Shown here one piece after another: positions 15,481 to 23,633 of a stretch of 25,197 nt of DNA. Source of the stretch: Usitatibacter sp035624355 (GTDB lineage Bacteria > Pseudomonadota > Gammaproteobacteria > Burkholderiales > Usitatibacteraceae); the NCBI GenBank assembly GCA_035624355.1, contig DASPRQ010000030.1:1-25197 (forward strand), given 5' to 3'. The first letter of the stretch is position 1; each line of letters opens with the position of its first letter. The position numbers and the translations under genes are program-made. Under the pieces are notes generated by a model. It was not told the origin of the DNA, searched no databases, and worked only from the letters and a program-made list of their open reading frames with translations.

Positions 15481-15493
15481 GGGACGCCGTCCC
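15481..15493 (-). promoter_or_regulatory. hairpin in the uvrD leader
   Basis: A 13-base palindrome (GGGACG, one base, CGTCCC) lies 14-26 nt upstream of the uvrD ATG, and a second GGGAC copy follows at 15472-15476. If transcribed it would fold close to the start codon. I see no LexA-type box in this gap, and the effect of the hairpin is unknown. Confidence 0.3.
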
Positions 15494-15537
15494 GATTTTC
15501 GCACGCCGGGCCCGCGAGCGCGCCGCCGAAAACGGGG

Positions 15538-15576
15538 AAAAAATCGAGCGGGCGCGGGGCCCGTCAGCGCGCCCGC
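15538..15576 (-). terminator. intrinsic terminator of the FecR-SPOR gene
   Basis: On the minus strand a perfect 9-bp stem (arms 15568-15576 and 15548-15556) with an 11-base loop is followed 4 nt later by six T residues (15543-15538). The loop region carries the TGA stop of the FecR-domain gene, so the gene ends inside its own terminator. It separates this gene from uvrD downstream. Confidence 0.75.
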
Positions 15577-16424
15577 CCGGTCATCGGCCCCACGGAAGGA
15601 ATGCCCACGCCCGGCACCGTCCTCAGGTTCCCCATGAGGGAGCGCGCCTGCGCCTCGCCTTCGAGCCCCGTGACCTGCACGGCGAAGAGCCCTTCCTCCG
15701 GGGCGACCTGGGCCGGATAGCCCGCCTCGCGCAGCGTGCGCCTCAGGGCGAGCGCCCGGTCGCGGTCCGGGAACCGGCCCGCGACCACGCGCCAGCCGCC
15801 TCCCACGCGCCCCGCGGCCCCGTCGGGCGCGATCTCGGTCTCGAGCGACCAGATCCCGATCTGCTTCTCGTCGACGCGGGCGACCTGGGGCTCGCCGCCA
15901 CGGGGCTTCTGGTAGAAAGCGCCGCGGCTGTCGAGCGTCACGGCCTCGTGCCCCTCGGCGCTCACCGTCACCTTGCCCTCGAGCAGGCACACGAGGTCGC
16001 GCTCGGCCGCGGACTTGCCCCACACGTCGGTGCCGCGGATCCCCGTGGTGATGGTGGCGACCCGGATCGTGATGTCGCGCCGCTGGCGCTTCGCGAGCGC
16101 TTCCGTCGTGAGCCGGAACGCGCCCGCGATCACCTGCAGCGCCGCGTGGAAGATGCCACGCGGCTCGACGTGCTCCACCTCGAAGCGCGCGTTCTCGCCG
16201 AGCTTCACGCTGCTGCCCTCGCCGAGGCGCAGCAGCACGCGGGCATTGGCCCCGGTGCGCACGCGGTCGCGCGCCTCGAGCGCGATGCCCGGCGAGAGCG
16301 GCACGGTGTAGCTGCCCCGGTCGAGCCAGGCCGGGTATTGCACCGCCTCGACCTTCACGGCCTGGCCGAGCGCCGGCCCCGCCGCCAGCAGGAACAGCGC
16401 GAACCCCCATGCGAGCCTGTTCAT
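15564..16424 (-). CDS. exported FecR-domain protein with C-terminal SPOR-like domain
   Basis: The 286-residue product has a signal peptide of about 20 residues (ending GPALG before Q). Residues about 48-168 form a FecR-like beta domain: GIALEARDRVRTGANARVLL, GSSVKLGENARFEV, then TITTGIRGTDVW, CLLEGKVTVSAEG. This group occurs as free periplasmic proteins without the anti-sigma helix of true FecR. Residues about 208-270 (GWRVVAGRFPDRDRALALRR, then FAVQVTGL) look like a SPOR domain, which binds denuded septal peptidoglycan. I infer a periplasmic envelope protein; no partner is encoded nearby. The chosen ATG has GGGAGGT 9 nt upstream, the best ribosome site in the region, and excludes a 49-residue upstream extension. 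The gene ends in its own terminator. Confidence 0.82.
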   Translation of the reverse strand: MNRLAWGFALFLLAAGPALGQAVKVEAVQYPAWLDRGSYTVPLSPGIALEARDRVRTGANARVLLRLGEGSSVKLGENARFEVEHVEPRGIFHAALQVIAGAFRLTTEALAKRQRRDITIRVATITTGIRGTDVWGKSAAERDLVCLLEGKVTVSAEGHEAVTLDSRGAFYQKPRGGEPQVARVDEKQIGIWSLETEIAPDGAAGRVGGGWRVVAGRFPDRDRALALRRTLREAGYPAQVAPEEGLFAVQVTGLEGEAQARSLMGNLRTVPGVGIPSVGPMTGRAR

Positions 16425-16492
16425 GGCATGCACCTCCCGTGCGCGCAAAATGCCCGAGACTGCGCGACAAATCAAGGGCTTGGCCTTCGCGC

Positions 16493-16501
16493 TGATATAA
16501 T
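16493..16501 (+). promoter_or_regulatory. leuS: extended -10 promoter for leuS
   Basis: TGATATAAT contains a perfect TATAAT (16496-16501) with the TG extension one base upstream, which compensates for the absence of a -35 match at 16-18 bp. A TTGGCC at 16480-16485 is too close to serve as a -35. Transcription would start near 16508 and give a leader of about 46 nt before the leuS ATG. Confidence 0.65.
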
Positions 16502-16553
16502 GATGGGGCCGCGCGCGTGCGCGAGCCCTTCCCATCGCGCCGAGCCCCGTTCC

Positions 16554-19175
16554 ATGGATCCGCAATACCACCCGAAGGCGATCGAGCCCGAAGTCCAGCG
16601 CGAGTGGGAGAGGACGCGCGCCTTCGCCGCGCCCGACGCCTCACCGAAGCCCAAGTACTACTGCGTCTCCATGCTGCCCTATCCTTCGGGCAAGCTCCAC
16701 ATGGGGCACGTGCGCAACTACACGATCAACGACGCCCTCTACCACTACCTGCGCATGAAGGGCATGAACGTCCTCATGCCCATGGGCTGGGACGCCTTCG
16801 GCCTGCCCGCCGAGAACGCGGCGATGGCGAACGGCGTCGCGCCGGCGAAATGGACGCGCGAGAACATCGCCTACATGAAGAAGCAATGCCAGGCGATGGG
16901 CTGGGCGATCGACTGGTCGCGCGAGATCGCGACCTGCGATCCCTCCTACTACCGGTGGAACCAGTGGTTCTTCCTGCGCCTGTGGGAGAAGGGCCTCGTC
17001 TACAAGAAGTCGGGGATGGTGAACTGGGATCCGGTCGACATGACCGTGCTCGCCAACGAGCAGGTGATCGACGGCCGCGGCTGGCGCACCGGCGCGGTGG
17101 TGGAGAAGCGTGAGATCCCGATGTGGTACATGCGCATCACGCAATACGCCGACGAGCTGCTGGATTCCCTCGACGGCCTCGGCTGGCCCGAGCAGGTGAA
17201 GCAGATGCAGAGGAACTGGATCGGGCGCAGCTACGGCGTGGAGTTCGTGCTGCCCTACGCGCCCGAGACCGCGAAGCGCATGGCCGACGGCAAGCGAGGG
17301 TTGAAGGTCTTCACCACGCGCGCCGACACGATCATGGGCATCACGTTCGCCGCGGTGGCGGCCGAGCACCCGCTCGCGACCGAGGCGGCGAAGGGCAATC
17401 CGGCGCTGGAGGCGTTCATCGAGGAGTGCAAGCGCGGTGGCGTGCAGGAGGCCGAGCTGGCGACGATGGAGAAGAAGGGCGTGCCGACGGGCCTCTTCGT
17501 GCTCCACCCGGTCACCGGCGAGAAAGTCGAGGTGTGGGTCGGCAACTACGTGCTCATGGCCTACGGCGAGGGCGCGGTGATGGCGGTGCCCGGCCACGAC
17601 GAGCGCGACTTCGCGTTCGCGAAGAAATACGGCCTCGCGATCGTTCCGGTGATCGACGTGGACGGCAAGCCGTATTCAACGGACGCGTGGCAGCCCTGGT
17701 ACTCCGACTACGGCCGCAACGTGAATTCCGGAGCGCGCTTCCCGGAGCTCGACGGCAAGGATTACCCGGCGGCGATCGACGCGGTGGTCGCGAAGCTCGC
17801 GTCGCTCGCCGTTCCCGCCGCGAAGCGCGTGCAGTACCGCCTGCGCGACTGGGGCATCTCGCGCCAGCGCTATTGGGGCACGCCGATCCCGATCGTCCAA
17901 TGCCCGAAGTGCGGCGACGTGGGCGTTCCCGCCGGCGAGCTGCCCGTCGTGCTGCCCGAGGATCTCGTGCCCGACGGAAGTGGCAGCCCCCTCGCGAAGA
18001 CGCCGTCGTTCTACGAGACGAAGTGCCCGAAGTGCGGCGGCGCCGCGAAGCGCGAAACCGAAACGATGGACGTCTTCGTCGACTCGTCCTGGTACTACAT
18101 GCGCTATTGCTCGCCAGACGCGCCGACGATGGTCGACGAGCGCGCGCAGTACTGGATGCCGATGGACCAGTACATCGGCGGCATCGAGCACGCGATCCTG
18201 CACCTGCTCTACGCCCGCTTCTGGACCAAGGCGATGCGGGACATGGGCCTGATCCGCATCGACGAGCCGTTCACCAACCTGCTCACGCAGGGCATGGTGC
18301 TGAACCACATCTTCTCGCGCCGCACGAACAAGGGCGGCATCGAGTACTTCGCGCCCGACGAGCTCGAGATCGCGACCGACGCCGAGGGACGCATCACGGG
18401 CGCCCGCCTCATGGCCGACGGCAGCGCCGTGGACTACGAGGGCATCGGCACGATGTCCAAGTCGAAGCGCAACGGCGTCGATCCCCAGGACATGATCGAC
18501 CGCTACGGCGCCGACACCGCGCGCTTCTACGTGATGCAGGCGAACGCGCCCACCGACACCATGATCTGGTCCGACGAGGGCGTCAACGGCGCGTTCAAGT
18601 TCCTGAACCGGCTCTGGGCGCTCGTCCACGAGCAGGTCTCGGCGGGCGTGGTCGCGCCCTTCCGGGAGGGCGAGCTCTCCTCCGAGCTGAGGGCCCTGCG
18701 CCTCAAGCTCCACCGCACGATCGAGAAGGTCGGGGACGACTACGGCCGCAGGCTCCAGTTCAACACCGCCATCGCCGCCGTGCGCGAGCTGCTGAATCTG
18801 CAAGAGACGGTGAAGGACCGCGGCCCCGCGGGGCGCGCGGTCGCGCAGGAGGTGCTCGAGGGCTCGGTGCTCCTGCTCGCGCCGGTGGTGCCGCACATCG
18901 CCACCGTCCTGTGGCGCGAGCTGCGCCCCGGCACGCGGCTCCTCGACCAGCCCTGGCCGGCGGTCGATCCTGCGGCCCTGGTGCAGAATTCGATCGAGCT
19001 CGTCGTGCAGGTGAACGGCAAGCTGCGGGGACACCTGCAGGTGCCGGCGGCCGCGAGCCGCGAGCAGATCGAGGCGGCCGCCCTGCGCCACGAGGCGGTG
19101 GCGCGCTTCGCCGAAGGCCGGACGCCAAAGAAGGTGGTCGTGGTCCCCGGCCGGCTGGTGAACGTCGTTGTCTGA
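16554..19175 (+). CDS. leuS: leucyl-tRNA synthetase
   Basis: The 873-residue product is a class I synthetase that charges tRNA-Leu, of normal bacterial length. It opens MDPQYHPKAIEPEVQREW. The HIGH signature is PYPSGKLHMGHVRNY (42-56), the KMSKS signature is GTMSKSKRNGVDP (632-644), and the editing domain lies between them. Two CPKCG motifs (around codons for QCPKCGDVG and KCPKCGG) form the zinc-binding ZN-1 insertion, and VDSSWYYMRY follows. The C-terminus ends in the usual small domain (LVVQVNGKLRGHLQVP). There is no obvious Shine-Dalgarno sequence in the GC-rich leader. It heads a nine-gene housekeeping operon and overlaps lptE by 8 nt. Confidence 0.97.
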   Translation: MDPQYHPKAIEPEVQREWERTRAFAAPDASPKPKYYCVSMLPYPSGKLHMGHVRNYTINDALYHYLRMKGMNVLMPMGWDAFGLPAENAAMANGVAPAKWTRENIAYMKKQCQAMGWAIDWSREIATCDPSYYRWNQWFFLRLWEKGLVYKKSGMVNWDPVDMTVLANEQVIDGRGWRTGAVVEKREIPMWYMRITQYADELLDSLDGLGWPEQVKQMQRNWIGRSYGVEFVLPYAPETAKRMADGKRGLKVFTTRADTIMGITFAAVAAEHPLATEAAKGNPALEAFIEECKRGGVQEAELATMEKKGVPTGLFVLHPVTGEKVEVWVGNYVLMAYGEGAVMAVPGHDERDFAFAKKYGLAIVPVIDVDGKPYSTDAWQPWYSDYGRNVNSGARFPELDGKDYPAAIDAVVAKLASLAVPAAKRVQYRLRDWGISRQRYWGTPIPIVQCPKCGDVGVPAGELPVVLPEDLVPDGSGSPLAKTPSFYETKCPKCGGAAKRETETMDVFVDSSWYYMRYCSPDAPTMVDERAQYWMPMDQYIGGIEHAILHLLYARFWTKAMRDMGLIRIDEPFTNLLTQGMVLNHIFSRRTNKGGIEYFAPDELEIATDAEGRITGARLMADGSAVDYEGIGTMSKSKRNGVDPQDMIDRYGADTARFYVMQANAPTDTMIWSDEGVNGAFKFLNRLWALVHEQVSAGVVAPFREGELSSELRALRLKLHRTIEKVGDDYGRRLQFNTAIAAVRELLNLQETVKDRGPAGRAVAQEVLEGSVLLLAPVVPHIATVLWRELRPGTRLLDQPWPAVDPAALVQNSIELVVQVNGKLRGHLQVPAAASREQIEAAALRHEAVARFAEGRTPKKVVVVPGRLVNVVV

Positions 19176-19704
19176 GGCCTCTCGCACGGGCGTCGCGCCG
19201 CGGGCGGCCGCCGCCGCCCTGTGCCTCGCGCTCGCCGCGTGCGGCTTCGAGCTGCGCGGGGAGCCTTCCGTGGGGCTGCACACGCTCTACGTGTCCTCCG
19301 CGGTGCCCTCGCTCGTGGCCGGCGAGGTACGCCGCATCCTCGCCACGGGCCCCACCCAGGTCGTCGCGACCGACAAGGGCGCGGAAGCGGAGCTGCGCAT
19401 CCTGGGCGAGTCGCGCGAGAAGACCGTCCACACGGTGACGGGCAGCGGCCGCGTGTACGAGTTCCAGCTGCGCCTCGGGGTGAGCTTCCAGCTCACGGTG
19501 CCCGGCCGCGAGGAGCCGGTGATCGCGCCCACCGAGATCGTGACCACGCGGCTCATCACGTACAACGAGGCGGCGCCCACGGCGAAGGAAGCCGAGGAGC
19601 AGCTGCTCTACAAGGACATGCAGTCCGACGTGGCGAGCCGCATCCTGCGCCGCGTGGCGGTCGCGCGCCTCGAGTCGCCCGCGGTTTTCGCCCCCGCCCG
19701 ATGA
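19168..19704 (+). CDS. lptE: LPS-assembly lipoprotein LptE
   Basis: The 178-residue product is the outer-membrane lipoprotein that plugs LptD during lipopolysaccharide export. A lipobox LAAC with Cys25 follows an Ala-rich signal segment, and the mature start CGFELRGEP is the typical LptE opening. Later parts (VTGSGRVYEFQLRLGVSFQL, TYNEAAPTAKEAEE) fit the LptE fold. The only plausible start upstream of the signal peptide in this frame is TTG 19168-19170, inside the last codons of leuS. The 8-nt overlap and lack of a ribosome site suggest translational coupling to leuS. Its stop overlaps the ATG of holA (ATGA). The order leuS-lptE-holA is conserved in betaproteobacteria. Confidence 0.9.
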   Translation: MSEASRTGVAPRAAAAALCLALAACGFELRGEPSVGLHTLYVSSAVPSLVAGEVRRILATGPTQVVATDKGAEAELRILGESREKTVHTVTGSGRVYEFQLRLGVSFQLTVPGREEPVIAPTEIVTTRLITYNEAAPTAKEAEEQLLYKDMQSDVASRILRRVAVARLESPAVFAPAR

Positions 19705-20702
19705 GGATCCGCGCCCGGCAGCTCGAGGGGCACCTGCGCAAGGGGCTCGCGCGCCTGTACGCCGTCCACGGTCCCGAGACGCTGGTCGCGCTCGAGTCCG
19801 CCGACCGCATCCGCGAGGCGGCGCGCCGCGCGGGCTGCTCCGAGCGCGAGATCTTCTTCGCCGAGCCGGGCGCGGACTGGGGGCGCCTCGCCGCTTCGGC
19901 GGCGAACCTCTCGCTCTTCGCCTCGAAGCGGCTCTTCGAGCTGCGCATCCCCACGGGCAAGCCGGGCGTGGAGGGCGCGCGCGCGATCGAGGCGTGGGCG
20001 GCCTCGATCCCCGACGACACCGTCGCCCTCGTCGCGCTGCCCGAGCTCGACTGGCAGCAGCTCAAGTCGCGCTGGCTCGAGGCGCTGGACGCGGCCGGGG
20101 TGCTCGTCGAGGCGCAGGCGGTCTCGCGCGAGGAGCTTCCCGAGTGGCTCGCCGACCGCCTGGGCCGGCAGGGACAGAGCGCGTCGCTCGAGACCCTCGA
20201 GTGGCTCGCCGAGCGCGTCGAGGGAAATCTCCTCGCCGCGAAGCAGGAGGTGGACAAGCTCGCGCTGCTGCTCGCGCGCGGCGAGGTGACCCTCGAGGCG
20301 ATCCGCGAGGCGGTGACCGACGTCTCGCGCTTCGACCGCGACGCCCTCGTCGAGGCGATCCTCGCCGGCGACCGGCCGCGCATCGTGCGCGCGGTGGAGT
20401 CGCTTCGGGCCGGGGACGAGCCGCTGCCCCTGCTGCTGTGGGCGCTCGCCGAGGAGCTGCGCGCGATGATGGCGCTCGCCGCGGGCGCCCGCCCGCGCCG
20501 CTTCATGCCGCCGGAGCGCATGCAGGCCCTCGCGGCGGCGGCGAAGCGCCACGACGCAGCTTCCTTCGACCGGGAGCTCTTGCGAGCCCACCGGATCGAC
20601 CGCATGATTAAAGGCGTGGAGCCGGGCGACCCGTGGGAGAGCGTCGTCGAGCTCGCGCTGGGGCTGGCCGGAAGGCCGGTCCTCGACCAAGCCGCCGCAT
20701 GA
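19701..20702 (+). CDS. holA: DNA polymerase III delta subunit
   Basis: The 333-residue product is the delta subunit of the clamp loader, which opens the beta clamp. It is recognised by its place after lptE and by HolA-like segments: the N-terminal LYAVHGPETLVALESADRIR, the clamp-contacting LFASKRLFELRIPTGKPG, the domain III start around VEGNLLAAKQEVDKLALL, and SRFDRDALVEAILAGD. Length is normal for the family. There is no Walker A lysine, as expected since delta does not bind ATP. The ATG overlaps the lptE stop by 4 nt. The stop is followed after 10 nt by proA. Confidence 0.93.
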   Translation: MRIRARQLEGHLRKGLARLYAVHGPETLVALESADRIREAARRAGCSEREIFFAEPGADWGRLAASAANLSLFASKRLFELRIPTGKPGVEGARAIEAWAASIPDDTVALVALPELDWQQLKSRWLEALDAAGVLVEAQAVSREELPEWLADRLGRQGQSASLETLEWLAERVEGNLLAAKQEVDKLALLLARGEVTLEAIREAVTDVSRFDRDALVEAILAGDRPRIVRAVESLRAGDEPLPLLLWALAEELRAMMALAAGARPRRFMPPERMQALAAAAKRHDAASFDRELLRAHRIDRMIKGVEPGDPWESVVELALGLAGRPVLDQAAA

Positions 20703-20712
20703 GCCGAACCCG

Positions 20713-22008
20713 ATGCCCAACGACCTCACCGCTTCCGCCGACCTGCACGCCGTGATGACCGCCATGGGCGAGGCCGCCCGGGAGGCGAGCCGCGCGCTCG
20801 CGCGTGCCTCCACGGCGTCCAAGAACCACGCGCTCGAGGCCGCCGCCGAGACGCTCCTGCAGCGCGAGCGCGGCATCCTCGCCGCGAACGCCGAGGACGT
20901 GAAGGCCGCCCGCGCCGAGGGCCGCGACGACGCCTTCATCGACCGGCTCGCCCTCACCGCCAAGGCGATCGAGGGCATGGCCGAGGGCCTGCGCCAGGTG
21001 GCGCGCCTCGCCGATCCCGTGGGCGCGGTGACGGACCTCGCGTACCGCCCCTCGGGCATCCGCGTCGGGCGCATGCGCGTGCCGCTCGGCGTGATCGGCA
21101 TCATCTACGAGTCGCGCCCCAACGTGACGGCCGACGCCGGGGCCCTGTGCCTCAAGTCCGGCAACGCGTGCATCCTGCGCGGGGGGGCCGAAGCGCTGCA
21201 GTCGAACCAGGCGATCGCCGCCTGCCTCGCCCACGGCCTCAAGCAGGCGGGCCTGCCCGAGGCCTCGATCCAGCTGGTGGCCACCGCCGACCGCGCCGCG
21301 GTGGGCGAGATGGTCGCGATGGAGCGCTACATCGACGCGATCGTGCCGCGCGGGGGCAAGGGCCTCATCGAGCGGGTCGCGCGCGAGGCGAAGGTCCCGG
21401 TGATCAAGCACCTCGACGGCGTCTGCCACGTGTACGTGGACGAGCGCGCCGACGTCGCGAAGGCGGTGGCCATCGCCGACAACGCCAAGACCCAGCGCTA
21501 CGGGACGTGCAACACGATGGAGGCGCTGCTCGTCGCGCAGGCGATCGCCGCGAAGGTGCTGCCGAAGATCGGCCGCATCTACGCGAAGAAGGGCGTGGAG
21601 ATGCGCTGCGACGCCGAGTCGAAGGCGATCCTCGAGAAGGCGGGCATCGCGGGGCTGAAGGACGCGACGCCCGAGGACTTCCGCACCGAGTACCTGGCGC
21701 CGAAGGTCTCGATCGCCGTCGTCGCGGGCCTGGACGCGGCCATCGACCACATCGCCCGCTACGGCTCGCAGCACACCGACGCCATCGTGACCGAGGACTG
21801 GTCCCACGCCCAGCGGTTCCTGCGCGAGGTCGACTCCGCCTCGGTGATGGTGAACGCCTCGACGCGCTTCGCCGACGGCTTCGAGTACGGACTGGGCGCC
21901 GAGATCGGGATCTCCACCAACAAGCTGCACGCCCGCGGACCGGTCGGCCTCGAAGGCCTCACGTCGCAGAAGTGGATCGTGCTTGGCGACGGTCAGGTGC
22001 GCGACTGA
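20713..22008 (+). CDS. proA: gamma-glutamyl phosphate reductase
   Basis: The 431-residue product reduces gamma-glutamyl phosphate to glutamate 5-semialdehyde with NADPH, the second step of proline synthesis. Characteristic stretches are RMRVPLGVIGIIYESRPNVT, LKSGNACILRGGAEALQSN, VPRGGKGLI, PVIKHLDGVCHVY, DNAKTQRYGTCNTMEALL with the catalytic Cys266, and the C-terminal FADGFEYGLGAEIGISTNK and HARGPVGLEGLT. Its length is normal. The ATG lies 10 nt after the holA stop, with no clear Shine-Dalgarno sequence. No proB lies in the window. Confidence 0.97.
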   Translation: MPNDLTASADLHAVMTAMGEAAREASRALARASTASKNHALEAAAETLLQRERGILAANAEDVKAARAEGRDDAFIDRLALTAKAIEGMAEGLRQVARLADPVGAVTDLAYRPSGIRVGRMRVPLGVIGIIYESRPNVTADAGALCLKSGNACILRGGAEALQSNQAIAACLAHGLKQAGLPEASIQLVATADRAAVGEMVAMERYIDAIVPRGGKGLIERVAREAKVPVIKHLDGVCHVYVDERADVAKAVAIADNAKTQRYGTCNTMEALLVAQAIAAKVLPKIGRIYAKKGVEMRCDAESKAILEKAGIAGLKDATPEDFRTEYLAPKVSIAVVAGLDAAIDHIARYGSQHTDAIVTEDWSHAQRFLREVDSASVMVNASTRFADGFEYGLGAEIGISTNKLHARGPVGLEGLTSQKWIVLGDGQVRD

Positions 22009-22013
22009 CGGGC

Positions 22014-22703
22014 TTGGCGGCGATCGGCCTCTTCGGCGGGACGTTCGACCCGATCCACTTCGGGCACCTGCGACTCGCCACCGAGCTCGCGGAGGCGTTC
22101 CGCCTGGAGCGCGTCGTGTTCCTTCCCGCGGGCCTTCCCTACCATCGCGGCCGCAGCGCGCACGCCACGAACGAGCAGCGCCTCACGATGCTCAAGCTCG
22201 CGATCGCCCGCGACCCGCTGCTCGACGTGGACGACCGGGAGCTCCGGCGCGAGGGGCCCACGTACAGCTACGACACCCTCCTCGAGATCCGCCGCGAGCG
22301 CGGCCCGGACGCGCCCCTCGTCTTCCTCGTGGGCAGCGACGCCTTCGCGAAGATCGACACGTGGCACCGCTGGACGGAGCTCTTCGAGCTCGCCCATTTC
22401 GCGGTGGCGATCCGCGGCGACGACCCTGCGTGGGCGACGAAGGGTCCCGGCGCCTTCCCGCGCGAGGCCTGGCCGCGCATCACGCTCAACCTGCGCGAGA
22501 TGCTCGCCGCGCCCGCCGGGCGGATCATGACCTTCGCGATGACCCCCCTCGCCATCTCCTCGACGGCGCTGCGCGAGCTCGCGGCCCGGGGCTCGTCGAT
22601 CCGCTACCTCACGCCCGAGCCCGTCGTGGAGTTCGTGCGCTCGCACCGCCTCTACGCCGAGGGCGGCGAGCGGCGCGAGGTCGCCCCCGAGGCCGCGCGA
22701 TGA
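22014..22703 (+). CDS. nadD: nicotinate-nucleotide adenylyltransferase
   Basis: The 229-residue product adenylates nicotinate mononucleotide to deamido-NAD in NAD synthesis. The nucleotidyltransferase motif is GLFGGTFDPIHFGHLRLA (5-22), followed by VFLPAGLPYHR, FLVGSDAFAKIDTWHRW and the second signature ISSTALRE. The start is taken as TTG 22014-22016, which places the beta strand AAIGLFGGT at the very N-terminus as in the family; a CTG at 22005 inside the proA stop is a less likely alternative. No ribosome site is visible, which suggests coupling to proA, whose stop lies 5 nt upstream. The stop overlaps the rsfS ATG. nadD-rsfS-rlmH is a widely conserved order. Confidence 0.93.
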   Translation: MAAIGLFGGTFDPIHFGHLRLATELAEAFRLERVVFLPAGLPYHRGRSAHATNEQRLTMLKLAIARDPLLDVDDRELRREGPTYSYDTLLEIRRERGPDAPLVFLVGSDAFAKIDTWHRWTELFELAHFAVAIRGDDPAWATKGPGAFPREAWPRITLNLREMLAAPAGRIMTFAMTPLAISSTALRELAARGSSIRYLTPEPVVEFVRSHRLYAEGGERREVAPEAAR

Positions 22704-23131
22704 GGAAGCTCACGACGCCCGCCAAGAAGAAGCTCGTCGTCTCGGCGCTGGAAGACATCAAGGCGCACGACATCCAGGCGATCGACGTGCGCCGCCTCAC
22801 CTCGATCTTCGACTGGATCATCGTGGCGAGCGCGGACTCCGCGCGCCAGACCAAGGCCCTCGCGCGCCACGTGCGCGAGCGCCTGAAGGAGTCGGGCGCG
22901 GCGATCGTGGGCACCGAGGGCGAGGATTCGGCCGAGTGGATCCTGGTGGACGCGGGCGACGTCGTGGCCCACGTGATGCAGCCGGCGGTCCGCCAGTACT
23001 ACAACCTCGAGGAGCTGTGGGGCGAGGGCCGCTTCGACGCGCCCGTGAACCCCTCGGCCCCGGCGCGGCCGGCCGCGGCCCCGCGCCGCCGGCCGCGCAA
23101 GCCGGCCGCGCGCGCGCCGAAGGCGCGATGA
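22700..23131 (+). CDS. rsfS: ribosome silencing factor RsfS
   Basis: The 143-residue product binds uL14 on the large ribosomal subunit and blocks subunit joining when nutrients are short. The core (about residues 8-115) has the family phrases DIKAHDIQAIDVRRLTSIFD, WIIVASADSARQTKALA, EGEDSAEWILVDAGDVVAHV and YYNLEELWG. After residue about 118 comes a 25-residue tail of almost only Pro, Ala, Arg and Lys that is absent from E. coli RsfS. Its basic nature suggests contact with rRNA, but this is inference, and GC-rich betaproteobacteria often carry such tails. The ATG overlaps the nadD stop by 4 nt. Confidence 0.94.
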   Translation: MRKLTTPAKKKLVVSALEDIKAHDIQAIDVRRLTSIFDWIIVASADSARQTKALARHVRERLKESGAAIVGTEGEDSAEWILVDAGDVVAHVMQPAVRQYYNLEELWGEGRFDAPVNPSAPARPAAAPRRRPRKPAARAPKAR

Positions 23132-23141
23132 GGCGCCGCCC

Positions 23142-23612
23142 GTGCGCGTCACGATCCTCTGCGTGGGCCACCGCATGCCCGCCTGGATCCAGGAGGGCTT
23201 CCACGAGTACGCCCGCCGGATGCCTCCCGAGGTGCGCGTGGAGCTCGTGGAGCTCAAGCCCGAGGAGCGCGGCGCCGGGAAGAGCGTCGGGCGCGCGCGC
23301 GAGGCCGAGGGCGAGCGGATGCTCGCGGCGGTGCCGGAAGGCGCCACCCTCGTCGCCCTCGACGAGAAGGGGCGCGCCGTGACCACCCAGGGGCTCGCGG
23401 TGATGCTCTCGGGGTGGATGCGCGAGGCCGCCCACCCCGTGCTCGCCATCGGCGGCGCGGACGGGCTCGCCGAGGCGGTGAAGGAGCGGGCCGCGAAGCT
23501 CGTGTCGCTCTCGCCGCTCACGCTGCCGCACGGGCTCGTGCGCGTGCTGCTCGCCGAGCAGCTCTACCGGGCCTGGACGATCCTCGCGCACCATCCCTAC
23601 CATCGCGAGTGA
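23142..23612 (+). CDS. rlmH: 23S rRNA pseudouridine-1915 N3-methyltransferase RlmH
   Basis: The 156-residue product is a SPOUT methyltransferase that methylates the pseudouridine at 23S rRNA position 1915 on assembled 70S ribosomes. The start is GTG 23142, giving MRVTILCVGHRMPAWIQEGF. Family features are YARRMP, ALDEKGRAVTTQGLA, the AdoMet loop AIGGADGL (usually GGP), LSPLTLPHGLVRVLLAEQLY and the closing HHPYHRE, which contacts rRNA. The length is normal. It follows rsfS by 10 nt with no ribosome site, as is common in this pair, and is followed by maf after 21 nt. Confidence 0.95.
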   Translation: MRVTILCVGHRMPAWIQEGFHEYARRMPPEVRVELVELKPEERGAGKSVGRAREAEGERMLAAVPEGATLVALDEKGRAVTTQGLAVMLSGWMREAAHPVLAIGGADGLAEAVKERAAKLVSLSPLTLPHGLVRVLLAEQLYRAWTILAHHPYHRE

Positions 23613-23633
23613 GCCGCCGGGCCCGCGCCGCCG

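Noticed and set aside
15468..15537. LexA (SOS) box upstream of uvrD
   Set aside because: No CTG-N10-CAG sequence is present in the gap.
16445..16480. Minus-strand promoter TTGATT-17-CATTTT for the FecR-domain gene
   Set aside because: The -10 matches only three of six positions; too weak to annotate.
13317..16553. Very long plus-strand open frame antisense to uvrD and the FecR gene, continuous with leuS
   Set aside because: It is in frame with leuS but has composition typical of an antisense frame in GC-rich DNA (Arg/Ala/His/Val-rich) and no recognisable domain; uvrD on the other strand is certain.
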